A stretch of 64,000 nucleotides of DNA from positions 186,001 through 250,000 of the forward strand of contig JAQWSN010000005.1 of NCBI GenBank assembly GCA_029243165.1, given 5' to 3'. Below, in pieces: positions 9,545 to 19,228 of this stretch. The position numbers and the translations under genes are program-made. Position 1 is the first letter of the stretch, and every line of letters begins with the position of its first letter. The notes under the pieces were generated by a model. That model made no database searches, was not told where the DNA came from, and was given only the letters and a program-made list of their open reading frames with translations. The stretch comes from Flavobacteriaceae bacterium. GTDB lineage: Bacteria > Bacteroidota > Bacteroidia > Flavobacteriales > Flavobacteriaceae.

Positions 9545-10417
9545 TTAGTTTTTATTGTTATTTTTTCCTTCTGGTATTCCTTCAAGTATTGTCCTTATCG
9601 CATTAATCTCTTTCATTTGATCGTGCATCAAAGACCAATCATCATTTTCTAACAGTTTTTTAAACTGATCTAAGTTGGCAATGTATTCTTTTAAAACCTC
9701 AAGAATATTGTCTTTATTCTGTTTAAATATTGGAGTCCACATTTCTGGAGAGCTTTTTGCCAATCGAACGGTAGAAGCAAATCCACTACCTGCCATATCA
9801 AAAATTGCTCTTTCGTCCTGCTCCTTTTCCATAACGGTTTTTCCAAGCATAAACGATGAAATATGGGAAATATGTGATACATATGCAATGTGTTGATCGT
9901 GTTCTCCAGGATCCATTTCCTCTAGGTGCATTTCCATAGAACGAAAAAATTGCATCGCCCATTCCAATAAATCGGGACGGGTCTTTTGTGTTTCACACAG
10001 TATTTGTGTTTGATTAAAATAGAGCTCAGAGAAAGCTGCAGAAGGACCAGAAAATTCTGTACCCGCAATGGGGTGTGTTGCCAAAAATTGATTTCGCTTT
10101 GGGTGTAATGCCACTTTTTTACAAATCAAAGCTTTAGTGGAACCCGCATCAAAAAGCAATGCATTGTCATTAATTTGATCCAATAGATCCAAAATCAAGG
10201 CAGAAGCTGAATCTACAGGAATAGCAAGGATTAAGACATCCATATTTGCATAGTCTGAGTTTTTCAATTCCTGATCAATAATTCCTCTCTGTAGAGCATC
10301 TTTAAGGTGCTCAGGATTATTGTCTGCACCGAATAGGGTTACCTCTTCAAGATGCTTTTTGGCAGCAAGTGCAAAAGATCCTCCAATCAATCCCAAACCG
10401 ATTACTCCTATTTTCAT
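9545..10417 (-). CDS. tyrA: Prephenate dehydrogenase
   Basis: 290 residues. The Rossmann NAD(P) motif GVIGLGLIGGSFALAAKKH is at the N-terminus, followed by ATHPIAGTEFSGP (about 115-127), the substrate-binding histidine region. It oxidatively decarboxylates prephenate to 4-hydroxyphenylpyruvate for tyrosine. It overlaps the upstream aminotransferase by 4 bp and ends 22 bp before the DAHP synthase start, so it is the third gene of the operon. No ACT domain is present at the C-terminus, so tyrosine feedback would have to act elsewhere. Confidence 0.95.
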   Translation of the reverse strand: MKIGVIGLGLIGGSFALAAKKHLEEVTLFGADNNPEHLKDALQRGIIDQELKNSDYANMDVLILAIPVDSASALILDLLDQINDNALLFDAGSTKALICKKVALHPKRNQFLATHPIAGTEFSGPSAAFSELYFNQTQILCETQKTRPDLLEWAMQFFRSMEMHLEEMDPGEHDQHIAYVSHISHISSFMLGKTVMEKEQDERAIFDMAGSGFASTVRLAKSSPEMWTPIFKQNKDNILEVLKEYIANLDQFKKLLENDDWSLMHDQMKEINAIRTILEGIPEGKNNNKN

Positions 10418-11565
10418 GATTCAAATCGCTTTAAAACTTCATGTATGGTTTCTTCTGGAACACAAAGAGAGAATCGAATGTATCCTTGACCTTGACTTCC
10501 AAAAATTGTCCCTGGCGTGATGAAAAGGTGTTTTTCATTTAAAATAGAATCAATGTAAGCCTCAGAATCTGAAATACCTTTAGGCAATTTAGCCCATACG
10601 AACAGCCCCACACTTTTAGAATTAAATTGAGCCCCTAAGCGGGTCGCTAATTCCTCAACCAAAGCTCTTCGTTTACTGTAAATCTGATTTAAATCTGCAA
10701 ACCAAGATTGTTCCATTTTCAAAGCTGCAATAGCCCCTTGCTGAATACCATAAAACATCCCAGAGTCCATATTGCTTTTTACTTTTAAAACTGCTTGGAT
10801 ACAATCCGCTTTCCCACTGAGCATTCCAACTCGCCATCCTGCCATGTTAAACGATTTGCTGAGTGAGTTTAACTCCAACACAACCTCTTTGGCTTTAGGG
10901 CGTGATAAAATACTCTGAGGGGTGTCGGTCAAGACAAAACTGTACGGATTGTCATTGACTAATAAAATATCGCGTTGTATTGCCCAATCTATTAGACGAT
11001 CAAAAGTCTGGGCATTGGCATCTGTTCCTGTAGGCATATGCGGATAATTTATCCACATAATTTTTATCTTTTTGGTATCTAGTTCTTCCAGCGCATCAAA
11101 ATCGGGCTGCCATCCGTTGGCTTCAGCTAATTCATAAAAAACGGGTTCAGCCTCCATCAAACGTGTGACAGAAGCATAGGTAGGATATCCTGGATTGGGA
11201 ATAAGAACTTGATCACCCGGATTGAGAAAAGCCATTGAGATATGCATGATCCCCTCTTTGGATCCCATTAAAGGAAGAACTTCTGAATTTGGATTTAAAT
11301 CCACATTGTAATGCAACTTGTAGAAATCACACATTCCTTCTCGCAGTTCAGGAAGCCCCTGATAACTTTGATACATATGTGCTTTGGGATGGGTTAATGC
11401 ATTTTGAAGTGCATTGATTACGGAGGGATGAGCTGGCAAGTCTGGACTCCCAATCCCCATATTAATAATTGGCTGACCCTGCTTAATCCGCTCGGCGACT
11501 TCTCGCAACTTTCTGGAAAAGTAGTATTCCTGAACACTTTCTAAACGTCTTGCTGTTGTCTTCAT
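10414..11565 (-). CDS. Class I/II aminotransferase of the aromatic operon
   Basis: 383-residue fold-type I PLP enzyme. It begins VQEYYFSRKLREVAERI and has NMGIGSPDLPAHP, the PNPGYPTYASV motif, NYPHMPTGT, the Schiff-base lysine in ELNSLSKSFNMAGWRVGM, and an RFSLCVPE C-terminal arginine motif. It resembles the LL-diaminopimelate/aromatic aminotransferase group. Its place between pheA and tyrA (4-bp overlaps on both sides) implies it transaminates phenylpyruvate and 4-hydroxyphenylpyruvate as the last step of Phe and Tyr synthesis. That substrate call is from context, not from a residue signature. Confidence 0.9.
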   Translation of the reverse strand: MKTTARRLESVQEYYFSRKLREVAERIKQGQPIINMGIGSPDLPAHPSVINALQNALTHPKAHMYQSYQGLPELREGMCDFYKLHYNVDLNPNSEVLPLMGSKEGIMHISMAFLNPGDQVLIPNPGYPTYASVTRLMEAEPVFYELAEANGWQPDFDALEELDTKKIKIMWINYPHMPTGTDANAQTFDRLIDWAIQRDILLVNDNPYSFVLTDTPQSILSRPKAKEVVLELNSLSKSFNMAGWRVGMLSGKADCIQAVLKVKSNMDSGMFYGIQQGAIAALKMEQSWFADLNQIYSKRRALVEELATRLGAQFNSKSVGLFVWAKLPKGISDSEAYIDSILNEKHLFITPGTIFGSQGQGYIRFSLCVPEETIHEVLKRFES

Positions 11566-12395
11566 CTTTGGTGTTGGGCGTACTCGCCTAAAATTTTAAA
11601 TTCGGAAGCCATAATAGCAATTAGTTTTCGAGCTTTTTCATAATGAGTAAAATCATCGAAAGTAACATCAACAAAAAATGCGTATTTCCCAGGAGTCTGG
11701 ATTACAGGAAGGGATTGGATTTTAGTCAAATTCAACTGACAATCACTCATCACATTGAGTACCGCTGCCAAACTTCCACGCTGGTGATCTAAAATAAATT
11801 TTAGAGCGGCTTTATTGATTTGTTTTTCTGCGATCAATTGCCCTTTGCTTTGGATAATTACAAATCGAGTTACGTTATTTTTTATCGTCTGAATCGAAGC
11901 GGCTAAAATCTCCATACCGTACAAATCTGCTGCCTCTTGGCTGGCAATCGCTCCCAAACCCTGTAGTTGATCCTCCGAAATACGCCGTGCTTCATCGGCT
12001 GTATCTTCTGCTTCGACCAGTCGAATATGGGGGTTTTGATGGAAAAAATCTTTACACTGCAACAATGCCATAGGATGGGAATGGACTTCTTTAATATCTT
12101 CAATTTTTTGTCCAGAGAGTGCCATTAATTGGTGGTGAATACTCAAGCTGTATTCTCCTACAATCTGCAGATCGTTTCGATCGATCAAAGCGTAGTTTGG
12201 AATGATGGATCCAGCAATGGAATTTTCAATAGCCATGATCGCTTGGTCAGCATCACCTTTGAGAACCGCTTTTACGGTGTCGTCAAAAGTCTCACATACC
12301 ACAAGTGTAAAGTCATCTTTAAAGCATTTTTTTGCTACGACATGATGAAACGAACCTTGATTTCCTTGAATGGCTATTTTTTGTTTGTGCTCCAT
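11562..12395 (-). CDS. pheA: Prephenate dehydratase with ACT domain
   Basis: 277 residues from ATG 12395. The catalytic domain (about 1-180) has the IAIQGNQGSFHHVVA start, an IENSIAGSI motif and NNVTRFVIIQ, the family's T-R-F signature. A C-terminal ACT domain (about 195-275) includes QRGSLAAVLNVMSDCQLNLTKIQSLP, the phenylalanine-sensing region, so allosteric inhibition by Phe is expected. The monofunctional form lacks chorismate mutase, which is fused to DAHP synthase at the operon's end. The start is fixed by the attenuator: the terminator U-run (A9 on the plus strand, 12403-12411) lies 8 bp before the ATG. Confidence 0.95.
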   Translation of the reverse strand: MEHKQKIAIQGNQGSFHHVVAKKCFKDDFTLVVCETFDDTVKAVLKGDADQAIMAIENSIAGSIIPNYALIDRNDLQIVGEYSLSIHHQLMALSGQKIEDIKEVHSHPMALLQCKDFFHQNPHIRLVEAEDTADEARRISEDQLQGLGAIASQEAADLYGMEILAASIQTIKNNVTRFVIIQSKGQLIAEKQINKAALKFILDHQRGSLAAVLNVMSDCQLNLTKIQSLPVIQTPGKYAFFVDVTFDDFTHYEKARKLIAIMASEFKILGEYAQHQR

Positions 12396-12402
12396 TGTAT
12401 TC

Positions 12403-12437
12403 AAAAAAAAAGTCCCGAAAAAATCAGGACTCTTTAT
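12403..12437 (-). terminator. Attenuator terminator of the phe/tyr operon
   Basis: On the minus strand AGTCCTGA-loop-TCGGGACT forms an 8-bp stem (one U-G pair) followed by nine U residues, ending just before the pheA start codon. It lies after the Phe/Tyr-rich leader peptide. An alternative partner for its 5' arm (GGGACT inside the end of the leader ORF, about 12461-12467) can form a competing antiterminator. This is the layout of a translation-coupled attenuator. Confidence 0.88.
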
Positions 12438-12456
12438 TTATGTTGTAATAATCTTA

Positions 12457-12525
12457 CTACAAAGTCCCACCTGCTTCGTTAAAGAAGTAATAGAAAGCGT
12501 TGTAATAAGAAAATTTGTTTTTCAT
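12457..12525 (-). CDS. Phe/Tyr-rich attenuation leader peptide
   Basis: A 22-codon ORF (ATG 12525 to TAG 12457-12459) begins MKNKFSYYNAFYYFF and ends NEAGGTL. Eight of its 22 residues are Phe (5, 11, 14, 15) or Tyr (7, 8, 12, 13). It lies 60 bp before the terminator in the pheA leader. Shortage of charged tRNA-Phe or tRNA-Tyr would stall ribosomes at codons 5-15. That leaves the following GGGACTTTGTAGTAA segment free to pair with downstream TTATTACAA and AGTCC, blocking the terminator hairpin. Complete translation would cover GGGACT and let the terminator form. Too short to be found by size filters; the aromatic-codon cluster plus terminator is the evidence. Confidence 0.9.
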   Translation of the reverse strand: MKNKFSYYNAFYYFFNEAGGTL

Positions 12526-12693
12526 GATATTTTAATCGCCCACAAATGTAGCATTGCTTTTTAAAAAAACAAACACTTCACTCTTTTTTTTAGTTTTTTA
12601 GCCTGAAAACAAGTAAATAACAAGAAATTAAATTGAAAAAACTATCTTACTGATTCTAAAATTCACCTAATAACAGTACTACACTGATTTGAA

Positions 12694-13560
12694 ATGAAAA
12701 ATAATTACCGCCATTTCATACTGTTAAATATTGCCATGTTATGTATTTCCACTTCTGGAGCCCTAGGGCGTTTTATCAGTTTACCCCCTCCTTTAACGAT
12801 TTGGTCTCGTTCGGTTGTCGCTTTTATGTTGCTATTAGCTTATGCAGTTTGGAAAAAAAAGAGAATTCAAATCAACTTGGAAAAAGAAGGAGGAGCCGCA
12901 TTGCTCAGTGGTATTTTAATGGCGGGACATTGGATTACTTATTTTTTTGCGTTGCAGTGGAGCTCTGTAGCTATTGGTATGCTCTCTTTGTTTACCTATC
13001 CCATGATTACCGTATTACTCGAACCTTTTTTCTTCGATACTCGTTATCAAAAAAGGCATTTAATTCTCGGTTTCATGATCTTGACAGGAGTCTATTTATT
13101 ATCCCCAAATTTTGAATTGGACAACAGTCTCACCCAAGGAGTTTTGATGGGGTTGCTTTCCTCAATTTGTTATTCCCTCAGAAATATTTTAATGAAACAA
13201 AAAATTGCCACGGTGGACGGATCCGTTCTCATGCTCTATCAAATGGGGGTTACTGTAATAATACTCATCCCTTCCCTTTATTTTTTTGAACCGAATTCCT
13301 ATCAAAAAAACCTCCCTTACATCCTTATTTTGGGAATCCTTACAACTGCGGTGGGGCATACCCTCTTTTTGAATAGCTTTAAAAAATTCTCAATAGGAAC
13401 CGTAAGCATTATGAGTGGAATTCAACCCATTTACGGTATTCTTTTGGGAATTCTTTTTTTAAGTGAGATCCCTTCCTACAGAAGTATTCTAGGCGGAATA
13501 TTAATAATTCTTACCGTATTGATAGAACAAAAAAGCAATCAAACAACTGCAGATAAATAA
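12694..13560 (+). CDS. EamA/DMT-family transporter
   Basis: 288 residues, highly hydrophobic, with about ten transmembrane segments arranged as two EamA repeats (roughly 5-135 and 150-285). The second repeat ends IMSGIQPIYGILLGILFLSEIPSYRSILGGILII, a typical EamA 'P...G...GE' helix-turn pattern. Such proteins export or import small metabolites such as amino acids, but substrates are rarely predictable. It is divergent from the phe operon and precedes gldA by 19 bp. Confidence 0.88.
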   Translation: MKNNYRHFILLNIAMLCISTSGALGRFISLPPPLTIWSRSVVAFMLLLAYAVWKKKRIQINLEKEGGAALLSGILMAGHWITYFFALQWSSVAIGMLSLFTYPMITVLLEPFFFDTRYQKRHLILGFMILTGVYLLSPNFELDNSLTQGVLMGLLSSICYSLRNILMKQKIATVDGSVLMLYQMGVTVIILIPSLYFFEPNSYQKNLPYILILGILTTAVGHTLFLNSFKKFSIGTVSIMSGIQPIYGILLGILFLSEIPSYRSILGGILIILTVLIEQKSNQTTADK

Positions 13561-13579
13561 GTATCTTTAAAACAAAAAA

Positions 13580-14473
13580 ATGGGTTTAGTCATTGAACAT
13601 GTGACCAAAAACTACGGAAAATTAAAAGCTCTAAAAGGTATTAGCATGGAGCTTAAAAAAGGGGAAGTTGTGGGATTGTTGGGCCCTAACGGAGCAGGTA
13701 AATCTACCCTAATGAAAATATTGACGGGTGCCTTTACCCAATGGGAGGGACAAATTCATTTTTTTAAACAAAACCTGCGCACCGAACTTCAACAGATTCA
13801 AAAAAAAACAGGTTATCTCCCTGAAAACAATCCACTTTATCCTGAAATGTTTGTAGCTGAATATTTGAAATACAGCGCCGATTTGTATCAAGTTTCCGAC
13901 CCCCCTTTGGAAGACATCATGGTAAAAACAGGTTTAAAAGATCATGCAAGGAGTAAAATCAATACCCTTTCCAAGGGATACAAACAACGCGTAGGACTTG
14001 CCGCAGCCTTAGTACACAACCCTGAGGTAGTGATTTTGGATGAGCCTACTACTGGACTGGATCCCAATCAACTCATCGAAATTAGGAAGCTGATAAGAGA
14101 ATTGGGGAAAGATAAAACCGTTATTTTATCTACCCATGTTCTTCAAGAAGTGGATGCGATTTGTGACCGAGTGATCATCATAAATAAAGGGGCTATCGTT
14201 TTAGACCAACCTTTAGAAAGCTTGAGAAAAAACCAACAACAAATCATCGAAGTCAGTTTTGACTATCGAGTGGAAACCGAAGCATTGGCTCGACTAGATC
14301 AAGTGGAAAAAGTCAAAAACACCCATGACTTTCAATACGAAATCTATCTCAAAGGATCCGAAGATCAACGCCCAGCTGTCTTTGATTTTGCACATGACAA
14401 CGGACTAAAAATACTTTCCCTTCAATTAAAAAATGAAAGTCTTGAAAAGCTTTTTAATGAGTTGACATCCTGA
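13580..14473 (+). CDS. gldA: GldA-type ABC transporter ATP-binding protein
   Basis: 297-residue ABC ATPase. Walker A is GPNGAGKST (35-43), the signature is LSKGYKQRVGLAAALVH, Walker B is VVILDEPTTGLDP, and the switch histidine is in STHVLQEV. The C-terminal ~70 residues form a DUF4162-like tail. It matches the GldA group of Bacteroidota, partner of GldF/GldG in the transporter required for gliding motility and T9SS in several flavobacteria. No gldF/gldG lies next to it, which is common in this phylum. The specific GldA name is likely but rests on general resemblance. Confidence 0.82.
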   Translation: MGLVIEHVTKNYGKLKALKGISMELKKGEVVGLLGPNGAGKSTLMKILTGAFTQWEGQIHFFKQNLRTELQQIQKKTGYLPENNPLYPEMFVAEYLKYSADLYQVSDPPLEDIMVKTGLKDHARSKINTLSKGYKQRVGLAAALVHNPEVVILDEPTTGLDPNQLIEIRKLIRELGKDKTVILSTHVLQEVDAICDRVIIINKGAIVLDQPLESLRKNQQQIIEVSFDYRVETEALARLDQVEKVKNTHDFQYEIYLKGSEDQRPAVFDFAHDNGLKILSLQLKNESLEKLFNELTS

Positions 14474-14560
14474 TCGCCTAAGATGCTTTGATGAAAATAA
14501 AAAAAAAGTTAATATCAGTTTTTAAACCAACCATCCTCCGGGTTCTAGCCACTAAGCTCT

Positions 14561-15517
14561 TTAAAACACCTGCTTGGCAATTGCCTTAATATTGTCGGAT
14601 TTACTCATGGAATAGTAATGTAAAAAAGGAACACCAGAGTCTTTTAGTTCTTTACTTTGAGCGATACACCACTCCACTCCTACTTGTCTTACGGCTTTGT
14701 TGTCTTTACATTTAATCACTTCTTTAACCAAAGCTTCGGGAAGGTCCACATGAAAACGGTGGGGTATCATATTAAGTTGTTTCAACGTAGATAGGGGTTT
14801 TAATCCAGGTATGATAGGAACTTCAATACCCTCTGCCCGTGCTTTAGCTACGAAGTCAAAAAACTTCTGATTGTCAAAAAACATTTGGGTAACAACATAT
14901 TCTGCCCCTGCCTTAATTTTTTTCTTTAAAAAATGAAGATCACTCTCTAGACTGGGCGCCTCCATATGCTTTTCTGGATAACCTGAAACACCAATACAAA
15001 AATCAGTAGCTTGTGAATTGAGTAACTCTTCGTCAAGGTAAATTCCTTTGTTCAAATCAGCAATTTGACTCACCAATTCATTGGCGTATTGATGACCGTC
15101 TGGGGTCGCATTAAAATACGTTTCTGTTTTTAGGGCATCTCCTCGAAGGGCAACTACATTATCAATTTCTAAAAAATCCAAATCGATTAAAAAATTCTCC
15201 GTATCCTCTTTAGAAAAACCTCCACAAAGAATATGAGGAATGGCGTCGATCTTGTATTTTCCTTGAATGGCAGCACAAATCCCAACTGTTCCAGGTCGCT
15301 TCTTAACCACTTTCATTTCCAAAAGTCCATTTCCAGCGTCTTTGTAAACATGCTCCTCTCGATGATAGGTCACATCAATAAAAGGAGGTTTAAATTCCAT
15401 GAGTTCATCAATAACGTTAAAAAGCGATTTGATACTTTGCCCTTTTAGCGGGGGTAGAATCTCAAAAGTAAATTGAGTGGCTCCGTCTGATTGGGCGATA
15501 TGTTCTGTAATTTTCAT
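14561..15517 (-). CDS. metF: Methylenetetrahydrofolate reductase
   Basis: 318-residue MetF TIM-barrel flavoenzyme reducing 5,10-methylene-THF to 5-methyl-THF. FTFEILPP at about 16-23 carries the catalytic Glu and VVALRGD (about 119-125) the FAD/folate Asp. YVVTQMFFDNQKFFDFV and PIIPGLKPLS are further family motifs. It is the last gene of the minus-strand methionine operon and starts 20 bp after metH, supplying its methyl donor. Confidence 0.97.
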   Translation of the reverse strand: MKITEHIAQSDGATQFTFEILPPLKGQSIKSLFNVIDELMEFKPPFIDVTYHREEHVYKDAGNGLLEMKVVKKRPGTVGICAAIQGKYKIDAIPHILCGGFSKEDTENFLIDLDFLEIDNVVALRGDALKTETYFNATPDGHQYANELVSQIADLNKGIYLDEELLNSQATDFCIGVSGYPEKHMEAPSLESDLHFLKKKIKAGAEYVVTQMFFDNQKFFDFVAKARAEGIEVPIIPGLKPLSTLKQLNMIPHRFHVDLPEALVKEVIKCKDNKAVRQVGVEWCIAQSKELKDSGVPFLHYYSMSKSDNIKAIAKQVF

Positions 15518-15537
15518 TCGTATTTCTTTAGAATAGT

Positions 15538-18222
15538 TTATTCAGCAAGGTTAGGGTTGAGCCATTTCCTTGCTTCCTCTAAGGGTATTTTTTTTCTTTC
15601 ACTGTATTCAATCAACTGATCTTCTTTGATTTTCCCCAAACCAAAATAGCGCGACTGAGGATGTCCAAAATAATAGCCCGAAACGGAAGAAGCTGGCCAC
15701 ATGGCCAAGCTCTCGGTAAGACTAACACCTATGGTCTCTTCAACTTCGAGCAATTCCCACAAGGTTTTTTTCTCAAGATGATCTGGACAAGCTGGATAGC
15801 CGGGTGCAGGTCGAATTCCTTGATACTTTTCCATGATCAATTCTTCGTTTGAAAGTCCTTCCTTTTGGGCATAACCCCAGTGGTTTACCCGAATTTGATG
15901 ATGCAAATATTCTGCAAAAGCCTCAGCCAATCGATCCGATAGTGCTTTGACCATAATTGCGCTGTAATCGTCGTTTTGATTTTCAAAAAATTTAGCTTTT
16001 TCCTCCGTACCAAAACCTGTAGTTACACAAAACGCTCCCATGTAGTCAATCTTATTGGCTGCTTTGGGTGCAATAAAATCCGACAAAGCAATATTGGGTT
16101 GTTCTTTTGATTTTTTTAATTGTTGCCTAAGGGTGATCCACTTCCCTAAAGTAGCTGTTCGCTTTTCATCTGAATAAATCTCAATATCATCCCCTACGGC
16201 ATTAACGGGAAACAATCCAAAACGAGCCTTGGCGGTCAGCCACTTTTCCTCGATAATTTTAGTCATCATGGATTGGGCATCCTGAAACAATACGCTTGCT
16301 TGTTCTCCTACTACCGCATCTTGAAGGATGTTAGGATATTTACCGTGAAGATCCCAAGATCTGAAAAATGGGGTCCAATCAATAAACGGTAAAAGCAATT
16401 CCAAATTCAATGACGTTAACGTTTGCATTCCTAGTTCCTTGGGTTTTTTAGGAATGAAATTTTGCCAGTCAATTTGAAAGGGATTTTTTTGGGCTTGAGT
16501 GTAAGTCACATATTCTTTTTCGGTGCCACGTGCCAAAAATCGGGCTTTAAAAGATTCGTATTCTTCTCTTATTTTAAGAGTGTAAGCTTCCTTTTTTCCC
16601 TTTTGTAAGAGATTACTAACCACACCCACAGCACGAGAAGCGTCATTAACATGAATCACAGGAGCCTTTGAAACAGGTGCAATTTTTACAGCTGTATGCG
16701 CTTTAGAAGTTGTAGCCCCCCCAATGAGAACAGGAATATCGATATTCAAACGATTGAGCTCTTTAGTCACATAAACCATCTCGTCTAAAGAAGGTGTAAT
16801 CAAACCTGAAAGTCCAATAACGTCAACCTGTTCTTCTACGGCTCGTTGGATAATAACTTCAGGGGGTACCATGACCCCAAGGTCAATAATTTCATAATTA
16901 TTACAGGCCAAAACAACACTTACAATATTTTTACCGATATCGTGAACGTCACCTTTTACTGTGGCAATCAATACCTTGCCTGCATTTTTTTTATCCTCTG
17001 TTTTTTGAGCTTCAATGAAGGGTTGCAGATAAGCCACTGCTTTTTTCATTACTCGAGCCGACTTAACGACTTGCGGTAAAAACATTTTTCCTTCCCCAAA
17101 CAAATCTCCAACAATATTCATTCCTTCCATCAAAGGACCTTCAATTACCTCAATAGGCTGGTCTGCCTTTTGTCGGGCTTCTTCTGCATCTTCTTCTATG
17201 AAACCATCAATTCCTTTGATCAGGGCATGTGTTATTCTACTTTTTAAATCTTTTTTTCGCCAAAGATCGTCTTGTTTTTTCCGAGTCTTAGTTGTTGATA
17301 CCAGTTGTTCAGCATAATCCAATAATCGTTCCGTTGCATCCGCTCTTCGATCCAATAAAACATCTTCCACATACTCCATCAATTCCTTGGGCACTTCATC
17401 ATAAACCTCAAGTAAGGTAGGATTTACAATTCCCATATTCATCCCATTTTTAATGGCATGGTAAAGGAATGAAGCGTGCATGGCTTCTCGTACAGTGTTA
17501 TTTCCACGAAATGAAAAAGAGACATTGCTCACTCCTCCACTGACACTAGCATGAGGGAGATGGGTTCGAATCCACTTAGTGGCATTAAAAAAATCCAAAG
17601 CGTTTTTTCGATGCTCCTCCATTCCCGTTGCAACGGGGAAAATGTTTGGGTCGAAAATGATGTCTTCTGGGGCAAAGTCAATTGTATTGACCAACAAGTC
17701 GTAAGAACGTTTACAAATTTCGATTCGCCGATCTAAATCATCTGCCTGTCCTTTTTCATCAAATGCCATGACAATAACTGCTGCTCCATACTTTTTAATT
17801 GTAGCAGCTTGGTCTAAAAAATTGGCTTCTCCTTCTTTAAGACTGATGGAATTGACCACAGATTTCCCCTGAACAACTTTAAGCCCTGCTTCAATGATTT
17901 CCCATTTAGAACTATCGATCATAATTGGAACTCGAGCAATGTCGGGTTCTGCAGCGATTAAATTTAAGAAGGTGGTCATGGCAGTTACTCCGTCAATCAT
18001 CCCTTCGTCCATATTTATGTCGATAATTTGTGCGCCGCCTAAAACTTGGTCACGAGCTATCTCAAGAGCTTCATTAAAGTTTTGATTTTCTATCAATCGC
18101 AAAAACTTTCTCGAACCCGTAACATTGGTGCGTTCACCAATATTCACAAAATTGGTTCTCTCGTCAATAACAAGTGGTTCCAATCCGGATAACAACAAGG
18201 GTTTTTTCTGTGCCTCACTCAT
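15538..18222 (-). CDS. metH: Methionine synthase, folate/cobalamin/activation half of split MetH
   Basis: 894 residues from ATG 18222. Order of parts: pterin-binding TIM barrel (about 15-300; [14 protein letters not shown] start), cobalamin cap helices (about 330-420), the B12-binding domain with the axial histidine in [11 protein letters not shown] (near 440), and the C-terminal AdoMet-activation domain (about 580-894; includes [14 protein letters not shown] and [17 protein letters not shown]). It transfers the methyl group from methyl-THF through cobalamin to homocysteine. The homocysteine-binding domain is a separate upstream gene overlapping by 8 bp. Split MetH is usual in flavobacteria. 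No B12 riboswitch was seen inside the operon. Confidence 0.96.
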   Translation of the reverse strand: MSEAQKKPLLLSGLEPLVIDERTNFVNIGERTNVTGSRKFLRLIENQNFNEALEIARDQVLGGAQIIDINMDEGMIDGVTAMTTFLNLIAAEPDIARVPIMIDSSKWEIIEAGLKVVQGKSVVNSISLKEGEANFLDQAATIKKYGAAVIVMAFDEKGQADDLDRRIEICKRSYDLLVNTIDFAPEDIIFDPNIFPVATGMEEHRKNALDFFNATKWIRTHLPHASVSGGVSNVSFSFRGNNTVREAMHASFLYHAIKNGMNMGIVNPTLLEVYDEVPKELMEYVEDVLLDRRADATERLLDYAEQLVSTTKTRKKQDDLWRKKDLKSRITHALIKGIDGFIEEDAEEARQKADQPIEVIEGPLMEGMNIVGDLFGEGKMFLPQVVKSARVMKKAVAYLQPFIEAQKTEDKKNAGKVLIATVKGDVHDIGKNIVSVVLACNNYEIIDLGVMVPPEVIIQRAVEEQVDVIGLSGLITPSLDEMVYVTKELNRLNIDIPVLIGGATTSKAHTAVKIAPVSKAPVIHVNDASRAVGVVSNLLQKGKKEAYTLKIREEYESFKARFLARGTEKEYVTYTQAQKNPFQIDWQNFIPKKPKELGMQTLTSLNLELLLPFIDWTPFFRSWDLHGKYPNILQDAVVGEQASVLFQDAQSMMTKIIEEKWLTAKARFGLFPVNAVGDDIEIYSDEKRTATLGKWITLRQQLKKSKEQPNIALSDFIAPKAANKIDYMGAFCVTTGFGTEEKAKFFENQNDDYSAIMVKALSDRLAEAFAEYLHHQIRVNHWGYAQKEGLSNEELIMEKYQGIRPAPGYPACPDHLEKKTLWELLEVEETIGVSLTESLAMWPASSVSGYYFGHPQSRYFGLGKIKEDQLIEYSERKKIPLEEARKWLNPNLAE

Positions 18223-19228
18223 GCTTGTCCATATTAGGGATTCTAGGGCTGTATTTTTTGGCAACTTCAGCAATCAAACGAATATGCTCTGGTGTAGTGC
18301 CGCAACATCCTCCAAGAATATTAACCACATTTTGTTTTAGGTATTCCTCGATCAAGTCCCGCATTTGTTCTGGACTTTGATCGTATTCACCAAATGCGTT
18401 GGGAAGTCCAGCATTTGGGTGTGCAGAGATGAATTGATCGCTTTGATTGGAAAGCCTTTTTACGTAAGGCAATAACTGATCGGCTCCCAAAGCACAATTA
18501 AAGCCTATGCTTAAAACGGGGATATGACTCAATGAAATTCGAAAAGCCTCCACGGTTTGTCCGGAGAGTGTTCTTCCACTAGCATCCGTAATGGTTCCGC
18601 TAATCATTATGGGAATCAAGGATTCTTTCTCTTTCTTAACCTCTTCAATGGCAAAAAGTGCTGCCTTGGCATTCAAGGTATCAAAAATAGTCTCTACTAA
18701 AAGCAAATCAGCGCCCCCATCAATAAGTCCTTCTACCTGTTCGCGATAAGAAGTCACCAATGCATCAAAAGTAATCGCACGAAAACCTGGATCGTTAACA
18801 TCAGGAGACATACTCGCCGTCCTGTTTGTGGGGCCAATAGATCCGGCAACATAGCGGGGTTGATTTGGGGTTGTTTTTACAAACTCAAGCGCTACTTCCT
18901 TGGCAATTTTTGCACTTTCAAAATTGAGTTCATAAGCCAAATCCTCCATTTGATAGTCTGCCATACCAATAGAAGTAGATGAAAATGTGTTGGTTTCTAC
19001 AATATCTGCTCCTGCTTCAAAATAGGCACGGTGAATGGACTTAATAATGTTCGGTTGTGTAATAGAAAGCAAATCATTGTTCCCTTTTAAAGGTGAAGGA
19101 TGATTTTGAAAACGGGAAGATCGAAAATCGGCTTCCTCCAGAGGATGCTGCTGAATCATCGTTCCCATGGCACCGTCTAAGACCAGTATTCTTTTTTTCA
19201 GTTGTTTTGCTATGTCAAACTCATGCAT
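18215..19228 (-). CDS. metH: Methionine synthase, homocysteine S-methyltransferase half of split MetH
   Basis: 337 residues equivalent to the N-terminal domain of Met[15 protein letters not shown] is the start motif. The zinc/homocysteine ligands are the Cys in [16 protein letters not shown] and the pair in [11 protein letters not shown] near the C-terminus. It binds and activates homocysteine for methylation by the downstream protein. The stop codon overlaps the downstream start by 8 bp, implying translational coupling and equal amounts of both halves. It overlaps metZ by 8 bp at its 5' end. Confidence 0.95.
   Translation of the reverse strand: MHEFDIAKQLKKRILVLDGAMGTMIQQHPLEEADFRSSRFQNHPSPLKGNNDLLSITQPNIIKSIHRAYFEAGADIVETNTFSSTSIGMADYQMEDLAYELNFESAKIAKEVALEFVKTTPNQPRYVAGSIGPTNRTASMSPDVNDPGFRAITFDALVTSYREQVEGLIDGGADLLLVETIFDTLNAKAALFAIEEVKKEKESLIPIMISGTITDASGRTLSGQTVEAFRISLSHIPVLSIGFNCALGADQLLPYVKRLSNQSDQFISAHPNAGLPNAFGEYDQSPEQMRDLIEEYLKQNVVNILGGCCGTTPEHIRLIAEVAKKYSPRIPNMDKHE

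Noticed and set aside
15538-19228. metH broken by frameshift
   Set aside because: The two parts have clean domain boundaries, proper starts and an 8-bp overlap. Split MetH is the normal arrangement in flavobacteria as far as I know.
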